This document shows, piece after piece, positions 26,074 to 35,351 of a DNA stretch of 64,000 bases (within the stretch, counting starts at the first letter, position 1; each line of letters starts with the position of its first letter). Position numbers and translations under genes: made by a program. The notes beneath the pieces are model-generated. The model worked only from the letters and a program-made list of their open reading frames with translations, had not been told where the DNA came from and searched no databases. The stretch spans positions 124,001-188,000 of the forward strand of contig NZ_PKMZ01000002.1 in the NCBI RefSeq assembly GCF_002893625.1, written 5' to 3'. The DNA comes from Mangrovicella endophytica (GTDB lineage Bacteria; Pseudomonadota; Alphaproteobacteria; Rhizobiales; Rhizobiaceae).

Positions 26074-28397
26074 AAGTCGCAGTTCAGACGCCTGCCCGTG
26101 ATGCCGATGCCGCCGGCAAGACCGCCGAGGGCAAAGCCGGCGCCAAGGGGCGCCACTCCGCCGCCAAGGCCTTCGATCTCGTTTACGGCGAGGCGGCGCG
26201 TGAGGCTGCCGAAATCCGCGAAACGCGTCGGGGCGACGGTGCTTCGGCTGCCGGCAAGACCGGTAAGTCGGGCAAGGCCGAGGCCAAGGAGCCGATCGAC
26301 CTCGCCGCTGCTGCCGAGGCCGAGACCAGCGAAACGGATGCGGATCGCTCCGATGCCTCGGAGGAGGGGAGCGATGCGGCGCGTTCGTCGCTGACGTCGG
26401 CCAACCGGCTCGCCGATCTTCTGTCCGGGCAGACTGCCATTCCGGTAGCGCCTGCCGCCACGGGGACAGGATCGGCCGACGGCGCCGTCCCTGAGCAAGG
26501 GTCGAAGATGGTCGCTACGGCCGACACGTCGAAGACGGTCGCAGTGACTGACACTAGCGATGCATCTTCGATGCAGATGCCGAGCGATTCCGCTGCCATG
26601 CCCGAAATGGGTTCGACCGACAGTCTCGACATCCTGAGCGCGCTGACGGCGACGCCGGCGAAGGCCGGGGACGACGCGGCACGGGCCGACGGACCGGCGC
26701 CGAAGCTGCGTGTCGACGTCGTCCACATGGAAACGCATTTCGAACCGAACGAAGACCAGGGCGTCGTCCTCGAGAACGCCACGACGCGCCGAGCCGACGC
26801 CCTGTTCGGCACGTCGCATTCCGAGGACGCCGCTCCCGCCTCTGACGCCGAACTGCCGCTGCACGGGAACGAGGCGCCTGCCGTCGGCGGTGATGAACCT
26901 AATCCCTCCGGCGATGCGCCAAAGTCTCGTTTCGCCGTGGACGGTCAGCCATCGCGGGTGGCGGACGTCGCCAAGGCACAGAAGGACGACCCGCGCTCCA
27001 GCCGCGCCAGCGCACGAGGCGAGGCGCTCCAGCGCCAGGCGATGACGCAGGACACGCCCCGTGCCGCCACGCGATCGACGCCCCAGCCGGCTGGGACCAC
27101 CGTGCCGCCGGCCGCGACCGTCGGGCCGCCGGCTTCAGCGGGCGAGATCACCGAAGCCGCTGCAGGCGCAACTGTGGCGCCTCAGGGCAACGCTGCCGCC
27201 GATCTCCTGGCGGATCTCGGTGCCTCGTCCGCCACAACCGCGCCGGAGCAGCCGAAAGACAACAAGCCGGCGGCGGTGTCACGGCCGGGCTTCTCTCCAG
27301 CCACGACCTTCGAGCGCGTGCTCGCAGCCGCCAAGACGCCGTCCGCCGATCGCGCCGCCACCCCTAACGCTGCAGCATCCACCAGCACGGGCGCTGCCAG
27401 CCTCCATCAGGAGGAGCGCGCTCAGCCCGCCGCGGAGATGCGTCAGCCTGTTGCTTCCGCCTCGGCGGGTATCCAGGCCTCGGCTGCCGCCAAAGGTGCT
27501 TTGAACCCGGCAACGGTTGCCGCCTCGGCCGCGGCCCGGGCCGGAACCCGGCAGAGCGGCGACGTTTCGACGTCGCGTCAGCGCAGTCCGGCCGACACGA
27601 GCGACGTCAAGGCTGCGATGGCCGGCGCCGAAGGCGCGTCTGCGACGCCACGCGGTGCCGACAGCGTCGACGCGGTTGCAGTGAAGGGCGATGCGGGTAT
27701 CCGCAACCGCCGCGCCGGCAGTGGTGCCGCTGCCGCCGACGCGGCACGGGTGACGGCCGCATCCAACGACGATGCGAGCCCGAGGAGCCGCGCCAGCGAA
27801 CCCACGGAAGCTGCACGCGTGATCGACGTCTCCGTCGGTTCGGAACTGCCGAACGCCCAGTCGATGACTGGACAGGTGGCGGGCAAGATCATCTCCGCCA
27901 TGGCACCGCTTGCCGGCTCGGCTCGCTCGCACGAAGCCAATACGGCCGGCGCCTTCCGACTGAAAGCCGGCGGCGCGGCGATGAAGACCATGCAGATCCA
28001 GCTTCACCCGGCGGATCTCGGCACGCTGGACGTCTCGATGCGGCTCGTGGACGGGCAGCTGACGGTGGAACTCGCCGCGAGCGAAGTGGGGACGGCCGAA
28101 AAGCTGTCCGGTGACCGCGATGGGTTGAAGTCGCTGCTGGAGAAGGCCGGCTTCACGCTTGACGAGGCCGCGATCACCATCGTGGCCAGGGAGCCGTCGA
28201 CCTTCCGCACGGCGAACGGTCTGCAGGATGGGGCGCGTCAGGATCCGTCCGGGGGCAGCGATGGCCGCGGCGGCTCGGCGCAGTCCGACGGCAGTGGGTC
28301 GCGCCAGCAGAGCGGCTCGGGCGAGCGGAATTATCGCCAGGCTCGCGGTGAGCCCGCGGCGCAGACCGGCCGCGGCAACGCCTCCAACTTCGTCTGA
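26070..28397 (+). CDS. fliK: Hook-length control protein FliK (formerly MotD)
   Basis: A 775-residue protein, long for the family. Residues 1-620 are low-complexity, rich in alanine, threonine, serine and proline, as expected for an exported molecular ruler. The C-terminal Flg_hook domain (about 625-725) contains MKTMQIQLHPADLGTLDVSM and LKSLLEKAGFTLDEAAITIV. It is followed by a glycine/glutamine-rich tail. The rhizobial motD gene was shown to encode FliK, which measures the hook and switches FlhB to filament export. Its place after motB-motC is typical. It is followed by a large inverted repeat. Confidence 0.9.
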   Translation: MKVAVQTPARDADAAGKTAEGKAGAKGRHSAAKAFDLVYGEAAREAAEIRETRRGDGASAAGKTGKSGKAEAKEPIDLAAAAEAETSETDADRSDASEEGSDAARSSLTSANRLADLLSGQTAIPVAPAATGTGSADGAVPEQGSKMVATADTSKTVAVTDTSDASSMQMPSDSAAMPEMGSTDSLDILSALTATPAKAGDDAARADGPAPKLRVDVVHMETHFEPNEDQGVVLENATTRRADALFGTSHSEDAAPASDAELPLHGNEAPAVGGDEPNPSGDAPKSRFAVDGQPSRVADVAKAQKDDPRSSRASARGEALQRQAMTQDTPRAATRSTPQPAGTTVPPAATVGPPASAGEITEAAAGATVAPQGNAAADLLADLGASSATTAPEQPKDNKPAAVSRPGFSPATTFERVLAAAKTPSADRAATPNAAASTSTGAASLHQEERAQPAAEMRQPVASASAGIQASAAAKGALNPATVAASAAARAGTRQSGDVSTSRQRSPADTSDVKAAMAGAEGASATPRGADSVDAVAVKGDAGIRNRRAGSGAAAADAARVTAASNDDASPRSRASEPTEAARVIDVSVGSELPNAQSMTGQVAGKIISAMAPLAGSARSHEANTAGAFRLKAGGAAMKTMQIQLHPADLGTLDVSMRLVDGQLTVELAASEVGTAEKLSGDRDGLKSLLEKAGFTLDEAAITIVAREPSTFRTANGLQDGARQDPSGGSDGRGGSAQSDGSGSRQQSGSGERNYRQARGEPAAQTGRGNASNFV

Positions 28398-28418
28398 TCG
28401 CCTGTTCCGGAATTACAA

Positions 28419-28457
28419 CCTGAACCAAGACGGCCGCCACGGCCGTCTTGGTTCAGG
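28419..28457. repeat. Perfect 17-bp inverted repeat after fliK
   Basis: The left arm is 28419-28435 and the right arm 28441-28457, beginning CCTGAACCAAG and ending CTTGGTTCAGG, with a 5-base loop. The hairpin is very stable but lacks a T run on either side. It lies 21 bases after the fliK stop. It may act as a transcript end-point or RNA-stability element. Confidence 0.8.
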
Positions 28458-28641
28458 TCCGCACTGCGATGCTTCGGGCCGCGCTCATGGTGCTCGGCGG
28501 ACCTCGTTTTCCCTGCTTCGCCGAGCCTTCGTGAAGCTTGACTCCCTTCTTGATCTGAGTCCGTCTAGCTATTTCTCACCATCTTCGGAAAAGGATCATT
28601 GCCTTCAATGCGTTAACTCCGCGTTCGCAGAATTTTAAACA

Positions 28642-28661
28642 TATCCTAAGATTTGAGGATA
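28642..28661 (+). promoter_or_regulatory. Dyad upstream of rem, candidate operator
   Basis: TATCCT (28642-28647) and AGGATA (28656-28661) form a symmetric site with an 8-base spacer, in AT-rich DNA 63 bases before the rem start codon. In S. meliloti, rem is activated by the LuxR-type pair VisN/VisR, so this could be an activator site, or a site for Rem itself. No consensus is available to confirm it. Confidence 0.4.
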
Positions 28662-28724
28662 GGCAGATTCGGCCCGCCCCGGTACCTATTAACCATAAGA
28701 AAACGAGCGGACCGGAGGGGTGTT

Positions 28725-29399
28725 ATGATCGTGGTTGTGGATAACCGAGAGCTGGTGACGAGTGGCTACCAGTCGCTCTTCGGTCGTGAAGGCGTGTCGG
28801 CTGCCGGCTTCGGCGCTGAAGAATTTCGCTCTTGGGTTGAGACGGCGCCGGACGCCGACATCTCCGCCGTGGAAGCATTCCTGCTCGGTGACTTCAACGA
28901 GCGTTCGACCTGCCCGCGGCTCATCCGCAGCCGTTCCAAGGCGCCGATGATCGCCCTGTCAGAGGCGCGCTCCCTGGACGGCACCCTCGACCTCTTCGCT
29001 GCCGGCGTCGATGACGTCGTGGCCAAGCCCATCCACGTCAAGGAAATCCTCGCCCGGGTCGGCGCCATCCGCCGCCGCGAGATCGTCGAGAACAACAGCC
29101 GCTCGACGGTCGGCGAGATCGCCGTCTTCGCCGACGGCCGCGACGCCGAGATTGCCGGCGAGCCGATCGCCCTGCCGCGCCGCGAGCGCCGCATCCTCGA
29201 ATATCTGGTCGCCAACAAGGGCCGCCGCGTCTCCAAGCAGCAGCTGTTCAGCGCCATCTACGGCATCTTCGACGAGAACGTCGAAGAGAACGTCATCGAA
29301 AGCCACATCTCCAAGCTGCGCAAGAAGCTCAAGATGCGCCTCGGCTACGACCCGGTCTCGTCCAAGCGCTATCTCGGCTACGGCATCGGCATCGACTGA
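28725..29399 (+). CDS. rem: Rem, OmpR-type transcriptional activator of motility
   Basis: 224 residues from the ATG at 28725, preceded by GGAGGGG. The N-terminal receiver-like domain (about 1-120) starts MIVVVDNRELVTSGYQSLF and lacks the usual acidic pair and phosphoacceptor context. A winged-helix Trans_reg_C domain (about 135-222) follows, with LPRRERRILEYLVANKGRRV and VIESHISKLRKKLK. Rem of S. meliloti activates class II flagellar genes in exponential growth, apparently without phosphorylation. The position before flgE matches that of rem in other rhizobia. It is followed by its own terminator. Confidence 0.92.
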   Translation: MIVVVDNRELVTSGYQSLFGREGVSAAGFGAEEFRSWVETAPDADISAVEAFLLGDFNERSTCPRLIRSRSKAPMIALSEARSLDGTLDLFAAGVDDVVAKPIHVKEILARVGAIRRREIVENNSRSTVGEIAVFADGRDAEIAGEPIALPRRERRILEYLVANKGRRVSKQQLFSAIYGIFDENVEENVIESHISKLRKKLKMRLGYDPVSSKRYLGYGIGID

Positions 29400-29436
29400 T
29401 ACGAAGTCTCTCCGGTTACAAAGTAAATATTCCATT

Positions 29437-29478
29437 AAAGACCTTGCCACTTCTTGTGGTGAGGTCTTTTTTATTTTC
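29437..29478 (+). terminator. Rho-independent terminator after rem
   Basis: AAAGACCT (29437-29444) pairs with AGGTCTTT (29462-29469), with CCAC/GTGG pairing inside and a TTTTATTTT tail. It makes rem a single-gene transcript and requires a separate promoter for flgE. Confidence 0.92.
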
Positions 29479-29594
29479 CAACGTGTTTCAGCCTGTCGCG
29501 GTTCCTCGTCGGATCAGCTTGCTGACAGCTACGCGCAAGCCTCGTTGCTTAATCCTGTCGCATCAACTGCAGCTGCGAACAGCGGGATGAGGAC

Positions 29595-31226
29595 ATGAGC
29601 ATCTACGGGATCATGCGCACGAGCGTGTCCGGAATGAACGCGCAGGCGAACCGCCTGAGCGCAGTCTCGGACAACATCGCGAACTCCAACACCAACGGCT
29701 ACAAGAAGGCCTACACGGACTTCTCGTCCATGACGCTGCCGCAGGGTGCGAGCCAATACAATTCGGGCGTGGTCGATACCCGCATCCGCAGCCGGATCAG
29801 CGAGCAGGGCAACCTGTCCTACACCACCTCGACGACCGACCTTGCCGTCAACGGCAACGGCTTCATGGTGGTGAGCAACTCCAACGGCGAGAACTTCCTC
29901 ACCCGCGCCGGCTCCTTCGTGGTCAGCTCGGACGGCAGCCTCGTCAATGCTGCCGGCTTCAAGCTGATGGGCTACAAGCTCCCCGTCGGTGACACCGTCG
30001 GCGTCGTCAACGGCTTTGCCGGCCTCGAGCCGGTCAGCCTCGCGACGTCGTCGCTGATCGCAACGCCGACGACCGAAGGCAAGCTCGCGGCAAACCTGCC
30101 GGATGGCGCCGCCGCCGTGCCGCAGCTGTCCAGCGCCAGCTTCGCCGCCGGTATCTACAACGGCGCCGGCCTCGACACCGGCGACAGCCTCAAGTTCACG
30201 CTGTCGGTGGACGGCTCCACGCCGGCCGCCAACATCACGGTGCCGCTGACGACCGTTACCGGCCCGGTCACTCTGAAGGACGCCATCCAGACCGCCATCG
30301 ACGGCTCGTCAATCGGTGCCGGCAAGGTTGTCGTCAGCGTCGATGCGGCTGGCGCGATCACCTACACGGCCGTCTCGACCGGCCCGACCTCCGCGATCAA
30401 TGTCGGCCCGGTGACGGCCGACAACACCGACGCCGATGGCTCCACCACCTCGGTGCTCGGCCTCGACACAGTCGGCGGCTCGGATACCGGCACCAACAAC
30501 CGGTTGCCCTCCGCCAACGCGGCGAACGCCACCTACACCAACAAGAAGTCGATCGTCACCTACGACAACGTCGGCAACCAGGTCACGCTCGACATCTTCA
30601 TGAGCAAGAAGAGCGAGGACACCTGGGAGGTCACGGTCTACAACCGCGCCGACGCTCCGAAGGCGCCCTCGACGGCCGAGTTCCCGTACTCCAAGGCAGC
30701 CCTGACGTCGCAGACGCTGACCTTCGACGGCGCGGGCAAGCTGGCCTCGGAGAAGTCGATGTCGATCGCCATCCCCGGCGGCCAGACGATGGCGCTCGAC
30801 CTGTCGTCCATGACGCAGCTCGGCGGCGACTTCCAGGTTCTCGACGCCAGCGCCAACGGCAACCCGCCGAGCGACGTGAAGGACGTGCAGATCAGCGCCA
30901 ACGGCATCGTCAGCGCCGTCTTCACCGACGGTTCGACCCTGGCGCTCTACAAGGTGCCGCTGGCCAACGTCGCGAGCCCGGACAATCTCGAGACGCTGTC
31001 GGGCAACGTCTTTGCCGCGAACAACGAATCCGGTGCGGTGCAGATCGGCTTCGGCGGCAGCGGCGGCCTCGGCGACATCGTCTCCGGCGCGGTCGAGCTC
31101 TCCACGGTCGATCTCGCCTCGGAGCTGACCGAGATGATCGAGGCCCAGCGCGGCTACACCGCCAACTCCAAGGTCTTCCAGTCCGGCTCGGAAATCCTCG
31201 ACGTCCTCGTCAACCTGAAGCGCTGA
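29595..31226 (+). CDS. flgE: Flagellar hook protein FlgE
   Basis: A 543-residue hook protein, longer than the roughly 400 typical of enteric FlgE. It starts MSIYGIMRTSVSGMNAQANR, then SDNIANSNTNGYKKAYTDFS. The mid region has FMSKKSEDTWEVTVYNRADA, and it ends ELTEMIEAQRGYTANSKVFQ. A segment at about 185-295 looks like the same beta-rich module found in the flagellin (GDSLKFTLSVDG opening, TSAINVGPVTADNTDADG closing). It begins the operon flgE-flgK-flgL-flaF-flbT-flgD-fliQ. GAGGAC precedes the ATG. Confidence 0.96.
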   Translation: MSIYGIMRTSVSGMNAQANRLSAVSDNIANSNTNGYKKAYTDFSSMTLPQGASQYNSGVVDTRIRSRISEQGNLSYTTSTTDLAVNGNGFMVVSNSNGENFLTRAGSFVVSSDGSLVNAAGFKLMGYKLPVGDTVGVVNGFAGLEPVSLATSSLIATPTTEGKLAANLPDGAAAVPQLSSASFAAGIYNGAGLDTGDSLKFTLSVDGSTPAANITVPLTTVTGPVTLKDAIQTAIDGSSIGAGKVVVSVDAAGAITYTAVSTGPTSAINVGPVTADNTDADGSTTSVLGLDTVGGSDTGTNNRLPSANAANATYTNKKSIVTYDNVGNQVTLDIFMSKKSEDTWEVTVYNRADAPKAPSTAEFPYSKAALTSQTLTFDGAGKLASEKSMSIAIPGGQTMALDLSSMTQLGGDFQVLDASANGNPPSDVKDVQISANGIVSAVFTDGSTLALYKVPLANVASPDNLETLSGNVFAANNESGAVQIGFGGSGGLGDIVSGAVELSTVDLASELTEMIEAQRGYTANSKVFQSGSEILDVLVNLKR

Positions 31227-31261
31227 CCCCGTCGCCGGAAACGATCAAACAGGCTTGAATC

Positions 31262-32737
31262 ATGTCCCTTTCATCTGCCCTGGAAAGCGCGAAGTCAGCG
31301 GTCTCGACCGCCTCGACGCAGACCTCGATCGTTTCCCGCAACGTCGCCAACGTCAACTCGACGACGGCCACCCGCAAGATCGTCAACGTGACGACCGCTG
31401 CCAATGGCGGCAGCCAGATCGTGACGGTCACGCGGGCTACCAACAGCACGCTCTTCCGCAACATGCTGGACGCGAACGCCTCGGTGGGCGCGTCCGGCGC
31501 ACTCCTGGACGGTCTCGACCGGCTCCAGGGAACCATCGGCGACACCGATGACGAGAACTCGCCGGCGGCCCTGATCGGCGTTCTGGGCGATGCGCTGACC
31601 GCCTATTCGGTGGATCCCAGCAACTCGCAGCTCGCCCGCAACGCCGTTCAGTCCGCCCAGGACATCGTATCGCGCCTCAATGAGGCCAGCGGCGTCGTGG
31701 CCTCGATCCGGCAGGACGCGGACAACGACATCGCCGGCGCGGCCAACGACATGAACAAGCTGCTGGCGCAGTTCCAGCAGCTGAACGAGAAGATCATCCG
31801 GGGGACGCGTTCCAACACCGACGTCACCGATATGGCCGACCAGCGCGACCAGATCGTCGTCCAGCTTTCCAACTACATCGGCGTCACCGCGCGCACCCGC
31901 GGCGACAACGACATGGTGCTCTACACCGACTCCGGCGTGACGCTCTTCGAGAACGTCCCGCGCAAGGTGGAGTACACCAAGACCGTTCCGCTGACGCCGG
32001 GCGTTCCCGGCAACGTGTTCCGGATCGACGGTGTCGCGGTCACCGGCGACAATTCGACGATGCCGCTGAAGAGCGGCAAGATCGCCGGCCTGATGGCGTT
32101 GCGCGACAATGTCGCCAACACGTACCAGGCGCAGCTGGACCAGATCGCCGGCGCGCTCGTCAGGGCATTTGCCGAAACGGATCAGACCGCATCCGGCCTG
32201 CCGACGAAAGCCGGCCTCTTCACCTCCGCATCGGCGATGTATCTGCCTGATCTCAGCACCGCCTCGAGCGCTGTGCCGGCCGGGCTCGCCGGAACGCTGA
32301 AGGTCGCAGACGGCGCCTATGCGACGCCATCGCTGATCCGCGACGGTGGGTTCAACGGCGTATCCTATGTCCAGAATGGCGGCGCCTCCGCGCCGACGGG
32401 CTTCGCGGGCCGCATCAACGGCTTCATCGCAAACCTGTCCTCCACCCGCAGCTTCGACACGGCTGCGACCGAACTCGATGCCACGACGACGCTCGCCAAC
32501 TTCGCCACCGCTTCGGTCGGCTGGCTCTCGGCGATGCGCTCCAACGCCACGTCCGAGGCCGAATACAAGTCGACCCTGCTCGATCGGACGCAGGAAACGC
32601 TTTCGAATGCGACGGGCATCAATCTCGACGACGAGATGACGCATCTCCTCGATCTCGAGCACTCCTATCAGGCGTCCGCGAAGCTGATCGCGGCAATCAA
32701 CCAGATGCTCGACACGCTGCTCGAGACCAACTTCTAA
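31262..32737 (+). CDS. flgK: Hook-filament junction protein FlgK (HAP1)
   Basis: A 491-residue protein of normal length. The N-terminus SVSTASTQTSIVSRNVANVN is the rod/hook-type helix in diverged alphaproteobacterial form. The centre has LLAQFQQLNEKIIRGTRSNT and VTDMADQRDQIVVQLSNYIG, strong FlgK markers. It ends LDLEHSYQASAKLIAAINQM. It joins hook to filament with FlgL. It starts 35 bases after flgE and lies 12 bases before flgL. Confidence 0.95.
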   Translation: MSLSSALESAKSAVSTASTQTSIVSRNVANVNSTTATRKIVNVTTAANGGSQIVTVTRATNSTLFRNMLDANASVGASGALLDGLDRLQGTIGDTDDENSPAALIGVLGDALTAYSVDPSNSQLARNAVQSAQDIVSRLNEASGVVASIRQDADNDIAGAANDMNKLLAQFQQLNEKIIRGTRSNTDVTDMADQRDQIVVQLSNYIGVTARTRGDNDMVLYTDSGVTLFENVPRKVEYTKTVPLTPGVPGNVFRIDGVAVTGDNSTMPLKSGKIAGLMALRDNVANTYQAQLDQIAGALVRAFAETDQTASGLPTKAGLFTSASAMYLPDLSTASSAVPAGLAGTLKVADGAYATPSLIRDGGFNGVSYVQNGGASAPTGFAGRINGFIANLSSTRSFDTAATELDATTTLANFATASVGWLSAMRSNATSEAEYKSTLLDRTQETLSNATGINLDDEMTHLLDLEHSYQASAKLIAAINQMLDTLLETNF

Positions 32738-32749
32738 GGCTGACCTGCG

Positions 32750-33808
32750 ATGACGATTTCGACCCTCTCGATGATCCAAGCGCAGCGCATGACGGCGATG
32801 AAGGCGCAGGAGCAACTGCGCGATGCGCAGACCGAGGCTGCCACCAGCCGCTATGCAGATGTCGGCAAGACGCTCGGCTACCAGACCGGGCAGAGCGTCT
32901 CGTTCCGCGTCGAGACGACCAGCATCAAGAGCCAGGTCACGACCAACGGACTCATCGGGCAGAAGCTCGATTCGATGCAGAACGTGCTGGACAGCATCTT
33001 CAAGACCGCCGAGGCCTTCAAGGGCAACCTGATCGGTGCCCAGCAGGACAAGACGTCCATGGCGGCGCTCGTCACCGAAGCGAAGGCCGGCCTCGACCAG
33101 CTGATGTCGGCACTGAACACCGCCACCGGTGGCCAGTATCTCTTCTCCGGCACCAATGCCTCTACGGCGCCGATGAAGTCGTCCAATTATCAGGATTCCG
33201 ACGGCCAGACTGCGGCCGCCCAGAGTCTTTCTACCTTCCTCGCCGGACCGCCCACCTATACCGACCTCAGCGAGGTGCCAGCGGCAGACCTCGACGCCTA
33301 TATCGACGGCGCCTTCTCGGCGCTCTTCGACACCGATCCGGCCAGTCCGCCCACGACGGGGTGGACGGCGAGCTGGTCGTCGGCCAACGACGCTGCGACC
33401 TCCAACTACATCAACAAGACCGAAACGATCGAAACGTCGGTCAGCGCCAACCTTCAGGCCTTCAAGGATCTCGCCAAGGCCTATTCGATGGTGGCGACGC
33501 TCGGCAGCGAGAAGCTGACCAGCGAGGCCAAGACGACGCTGACGATCAAGGCGACCAAGACCCTCGCAGTCGGCTCGCTCGGCATCACCTCGATCCGCAC
33601 GGACCTCGGACTGCGGCAGCAGCGGCTGGAATCGGCCAATGATCGCCTCGGCGCACAGCAGGCCGTCGTGGAAAGGTCAATCGGCAAGCTGGAGCAGATC
33701 GACCCCTATGAGGCGTCGACGCGCGTGACCCTGCTGCTCAACCAGATCAACGCATCCTACGCGATCACCGCGAAGATCCAGCAGCTGAGCATCCTGAACT
33801 TCATCTAA
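32750..33808 (+). CDS. flgL: Hook-filament junction protein FlgL (HAP3)
   Basis: A 352-residue protein of the flagellin/FlgL superfamily. The N-terminal helix region includes RYADVGKTLGYQTGQSVSFR (about 29-48). The ALNTATGGQYLFSGTNASTA stretch (about 121-140) is typical of FlgL. The C-terminal helix region ends ITAKIQQLSILNFI. It connects FlgK to flagellin. Tight spacing to flgK and 50 bases to flaF indicate one transcript. Confidence 0.93.
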   Translation: MTISTLSMIQAQRMTAMKAQEQLRDAQTEAATSRYADVGKTLGYQTGQSVSFRVETTSIKSQVTTNGLIGQKLDSMQNVLDSIFKTAEAFKGNLIGAQQDKTSMAALVTEAKAGLDQLMSALNTATGGQYLFSGTNASTAPMKSSNYQDSDGQTAAAQSLSTFLAGPPTYTDLSEVPAADLDAYIDGAFSALFDTDPASPPTTGWTASWSSANDAATSNYINKTETIETSVSANLQAFKDLAKAYSMVATLGSEKLTSEAKTTLTIKATKTLAVGSLGITSIRTDLGLRQQRLESANDRLGAQQAVVERSIGKLEQIDPYEASTRVTLLLNQINASYAITAKIQQLSILNFI

Positions 33809-33858
33809 TCCGCGGCAGCCTGACCGCCTGCGTCTCGTTCGAACCAAGAAGGATCGAC

Positions 33859-34206
33859 ATGTATCAGTTTTCTTATGCGGAAGTGATGCAGGATGACTGC
33901 GTCAGTGCCCGCGACCGCGAGCGGCAGGCTCTGGATCGTTCGATCGAGCTTCTCCAGCGCGCGGAGCGCAGTGGTCCACGCTCCCGCGATGCGATCGAGG
34001 CGCTCTACGTGACGCGCAGCCTCTGGTCGATCCTGATCGAAGATCTCGCGGCGCCCGGCAACGGTCTGCCGGAGCAGCTGCGCGGCGAGCTGATCTCCAT
34101 CGGCCTCTGGCTGATGCGTGAAGCCGAGGCGATCCGGCTCGGTCGCTCCGAGAACTTCAAGGGTCTGATCGACATCTCCACAACCATCCGCAACGGGCTG
34201 AACTGA
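33859..34206 (+). CDS. flaF: Flagellar regulator FlaF
   Basis: A 115-residue helical protein. [20 protein letters not shown] (about 19-38) and [20 protein letters not shown] are FlaF signatures. In alphaproteobacteria FlaF is needed for flagellin synthesis or secretion and acts opposite to FlbT. The gene ends one base before flbT and sits in the hook operon, so flagellin control is linked to hook gene expression. It starts at an ATG with GAAGGA upstream. Confidence 0.92.
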   Translation: MYQFSYAEVMQDDCVSARDRERQALDRSIELLQRAERSGPRSRDAIEALYVTRSLWSILIEDLAAPGNGLPEQLRGELISIGLWLMREAEAIRLGRSENFKGLIDISTTIRNGLN

Positions 34207-34207
34207 G

Positions 34208-34660
34208 ATGGCGACGCTGCGCATCTCCCTGCGGGCTGGCGAGCGCATCTTCGTCAACGGCGCCGTCATGCGGGTCGACCGCAAGACGACGCTGGAGTTC
34301 CTGAACGACGTCGTCTTCCTCCTGGAAAGCCACGTCCTGCAGGCGCACGACGCCACGACGCCGCTGCGCCAGCTTTACTTCATCGTCCAGATGATGCTGA
34401 TCGACCCGTCCAACGCCGATGAGGCGAAGGGATTGTTCGCACGGTCCTTCGCGCTTCTGTCGCAGTCCTTCGACAAGGCCGAGATTCGCGATGGCCTGGT
34501 CGAGATCGACGGGATGATCGCCCGCAACCGGGCCTTCGACGCCCTCAAGAAGCTGCGGGCCCTGATCCCGATGGAGGACGAGATCCTGGCACGCCGGGCC
34601 GCTCCGACCGCCAGCAACGACGCCGAGGCCCGTCCGGCCCGAATGATGCAGGGAGCGTGA
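34208..34660 (+). CDS. flbT: Flagellar regulator FlbT
   Basis: A 150-residue protein of normal length. It starts with the conserved [20 protein letters not shown] (about 4-23). Next come [20 protein letters not shown] and [20 protein letters not shown]. In Caulobacter FlbT binds the 5' leader of flagellin mRNA and lowers its stability until the hook is complete; in some rhizobia and Brucella it promotes flagellin production instead. Which sign applies here is not evident. It is followed directly by flgD. Confidence 0.94.
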   Translation: MATLRISLRAGERIFVNGAVMRVDRKTTLEFLNDVVFLLESHVLQAHDATTPLRQLYFIVQMMLIDPSNADEAKGLFARSFALLSQSFDKAEIRDGLVEIDGMIARNRAFDALKKLRALIPMEDEILARRAAPTASNDAEARPARMMQGA

Positions 34661-34662
34661 CG

Positions 34663-35067
34663 ATGGACGTCTCGGGGATCAACACCAACAACAAGACGTC
34701 GAACACGACGAATACGACCAATGCGGCGGTCAAGACCGGCCTCGACTACAACGCCTTCCTGCAGCTCCTCGTCGCCGAGATGAAGAACCAGGATCCGCTC
34801 GAGCCAGTCGATTCCTCGCAGTATGTCGCGCAGTTCGCGACCTTCTCCAACGTCGAGCAGGCGATCAAGTCCAACACCAAGCTTGATTCGATCCTGACCG
34901 TTTCGGCCCTGACCCAGGCGAACTCGATCATCGGCCGTACCGCCACCTCCGGCGACGGCACGATCAGCGGCGTCGTCAAGGCCGTCCGGGTCGCCGATGG
35001 CGAGGCGCAGGCAATCCTGGCGAGCGGGCAGATCCTGCCGCTCAGCTCCGGCACGGTCATCGAGTAA
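34663..35067 (+). CDS. flgD: Hook cap scaffolding protein FlgD (short form)
   Basis: 134 residues from the ATG at 34663, which has GGGAG seven bases upstream; a GTG at 34657 is possible but poorly spaced. An asparagine/threonine-rich N-terminus is followed by LDYNAFLQLLVAEMKNQDPL (about 28-47) and SQYVAQFATFSNVEQAIKSN, the FlgD core. The C-terminal tudor/FnIII domains of enteric FlgD (about 230 residues) are missing, as usual in Hyphomicrobiales. FlgD caps the growing hook. Confidence 0.93.
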   Translation: MDVSGINTNNKTSNTTNTTNAAVKTGLDYNAFLQLLVAEMKNQDPLEPVDSSQYVAQFATFSNVEQAIKSNTKLDSILTVSALTQANSIIGRTATSGDGTISGVVKAVRVADGEAQAILASGQILPLSSGTVIE

Positions 35068-35071
35068 ATCC

Positions 35072-35338
35072 ATGAACCAGGCTGACGCGATCGACATCGT
35101 ACAATCGGCGATCTGGACCATCGTTGCGGCCTGCGGACCCGCCGTCGGCGCCGCCATGGTCGTCGGCATCATCATCGCCCTGTTCCAGGCGCTGACGCAG
35201 ATCCAGGAGGTGACGCTCACCTTCGTGCCGAAGATCCTGGCGATCTTCATCGTGATCGCCCTGACCGCATCCTTCACCGGGGCGCAGGTCTATGCCTTCA
35301 CGCAGGAGTCCTACGCCCGGATCGAGAACGGCTTCTAA
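35072..35338 (+). CDS. fliQ: Flagellar export gate protein FliQ
   Basis: An 88-residue protein with two membrane helices, normal for FliQ. It begins MNQADAIDIVQSAIWTIVAA, then GIIIALFQALTQIQEVTLTF, the conserved loop, and VPKILAIFIVIALTASFTGA. It surrounds the FliP-FliR channel. It starts 4 bases after flgD and is followed by strong hairpins, so it may be the last gene of the hook operon. Confidence 0.95.
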   Translation: MNQADAIDIVQSAIWTIVAACGPAVGAAMVVGIIIALFQALTQIQEVTLTFVPKILAIFIVIALTASFTGAQVYAFTQESYARIENGF

Positions 35339-35351
35339 CCGGAGCGTGTCC

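Larger units (their letters stand above)
28398..28724 (+). other. Gene-free region between fliK and rem
   Basis: 327 bases without a supported gene. It contains the fliK inverted repeat at its start. Bases 28555-28700 are AT-richer than the surroundings and should hold the rem promoter, including a dyad at 28642-28661. Confidence 0.6.
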
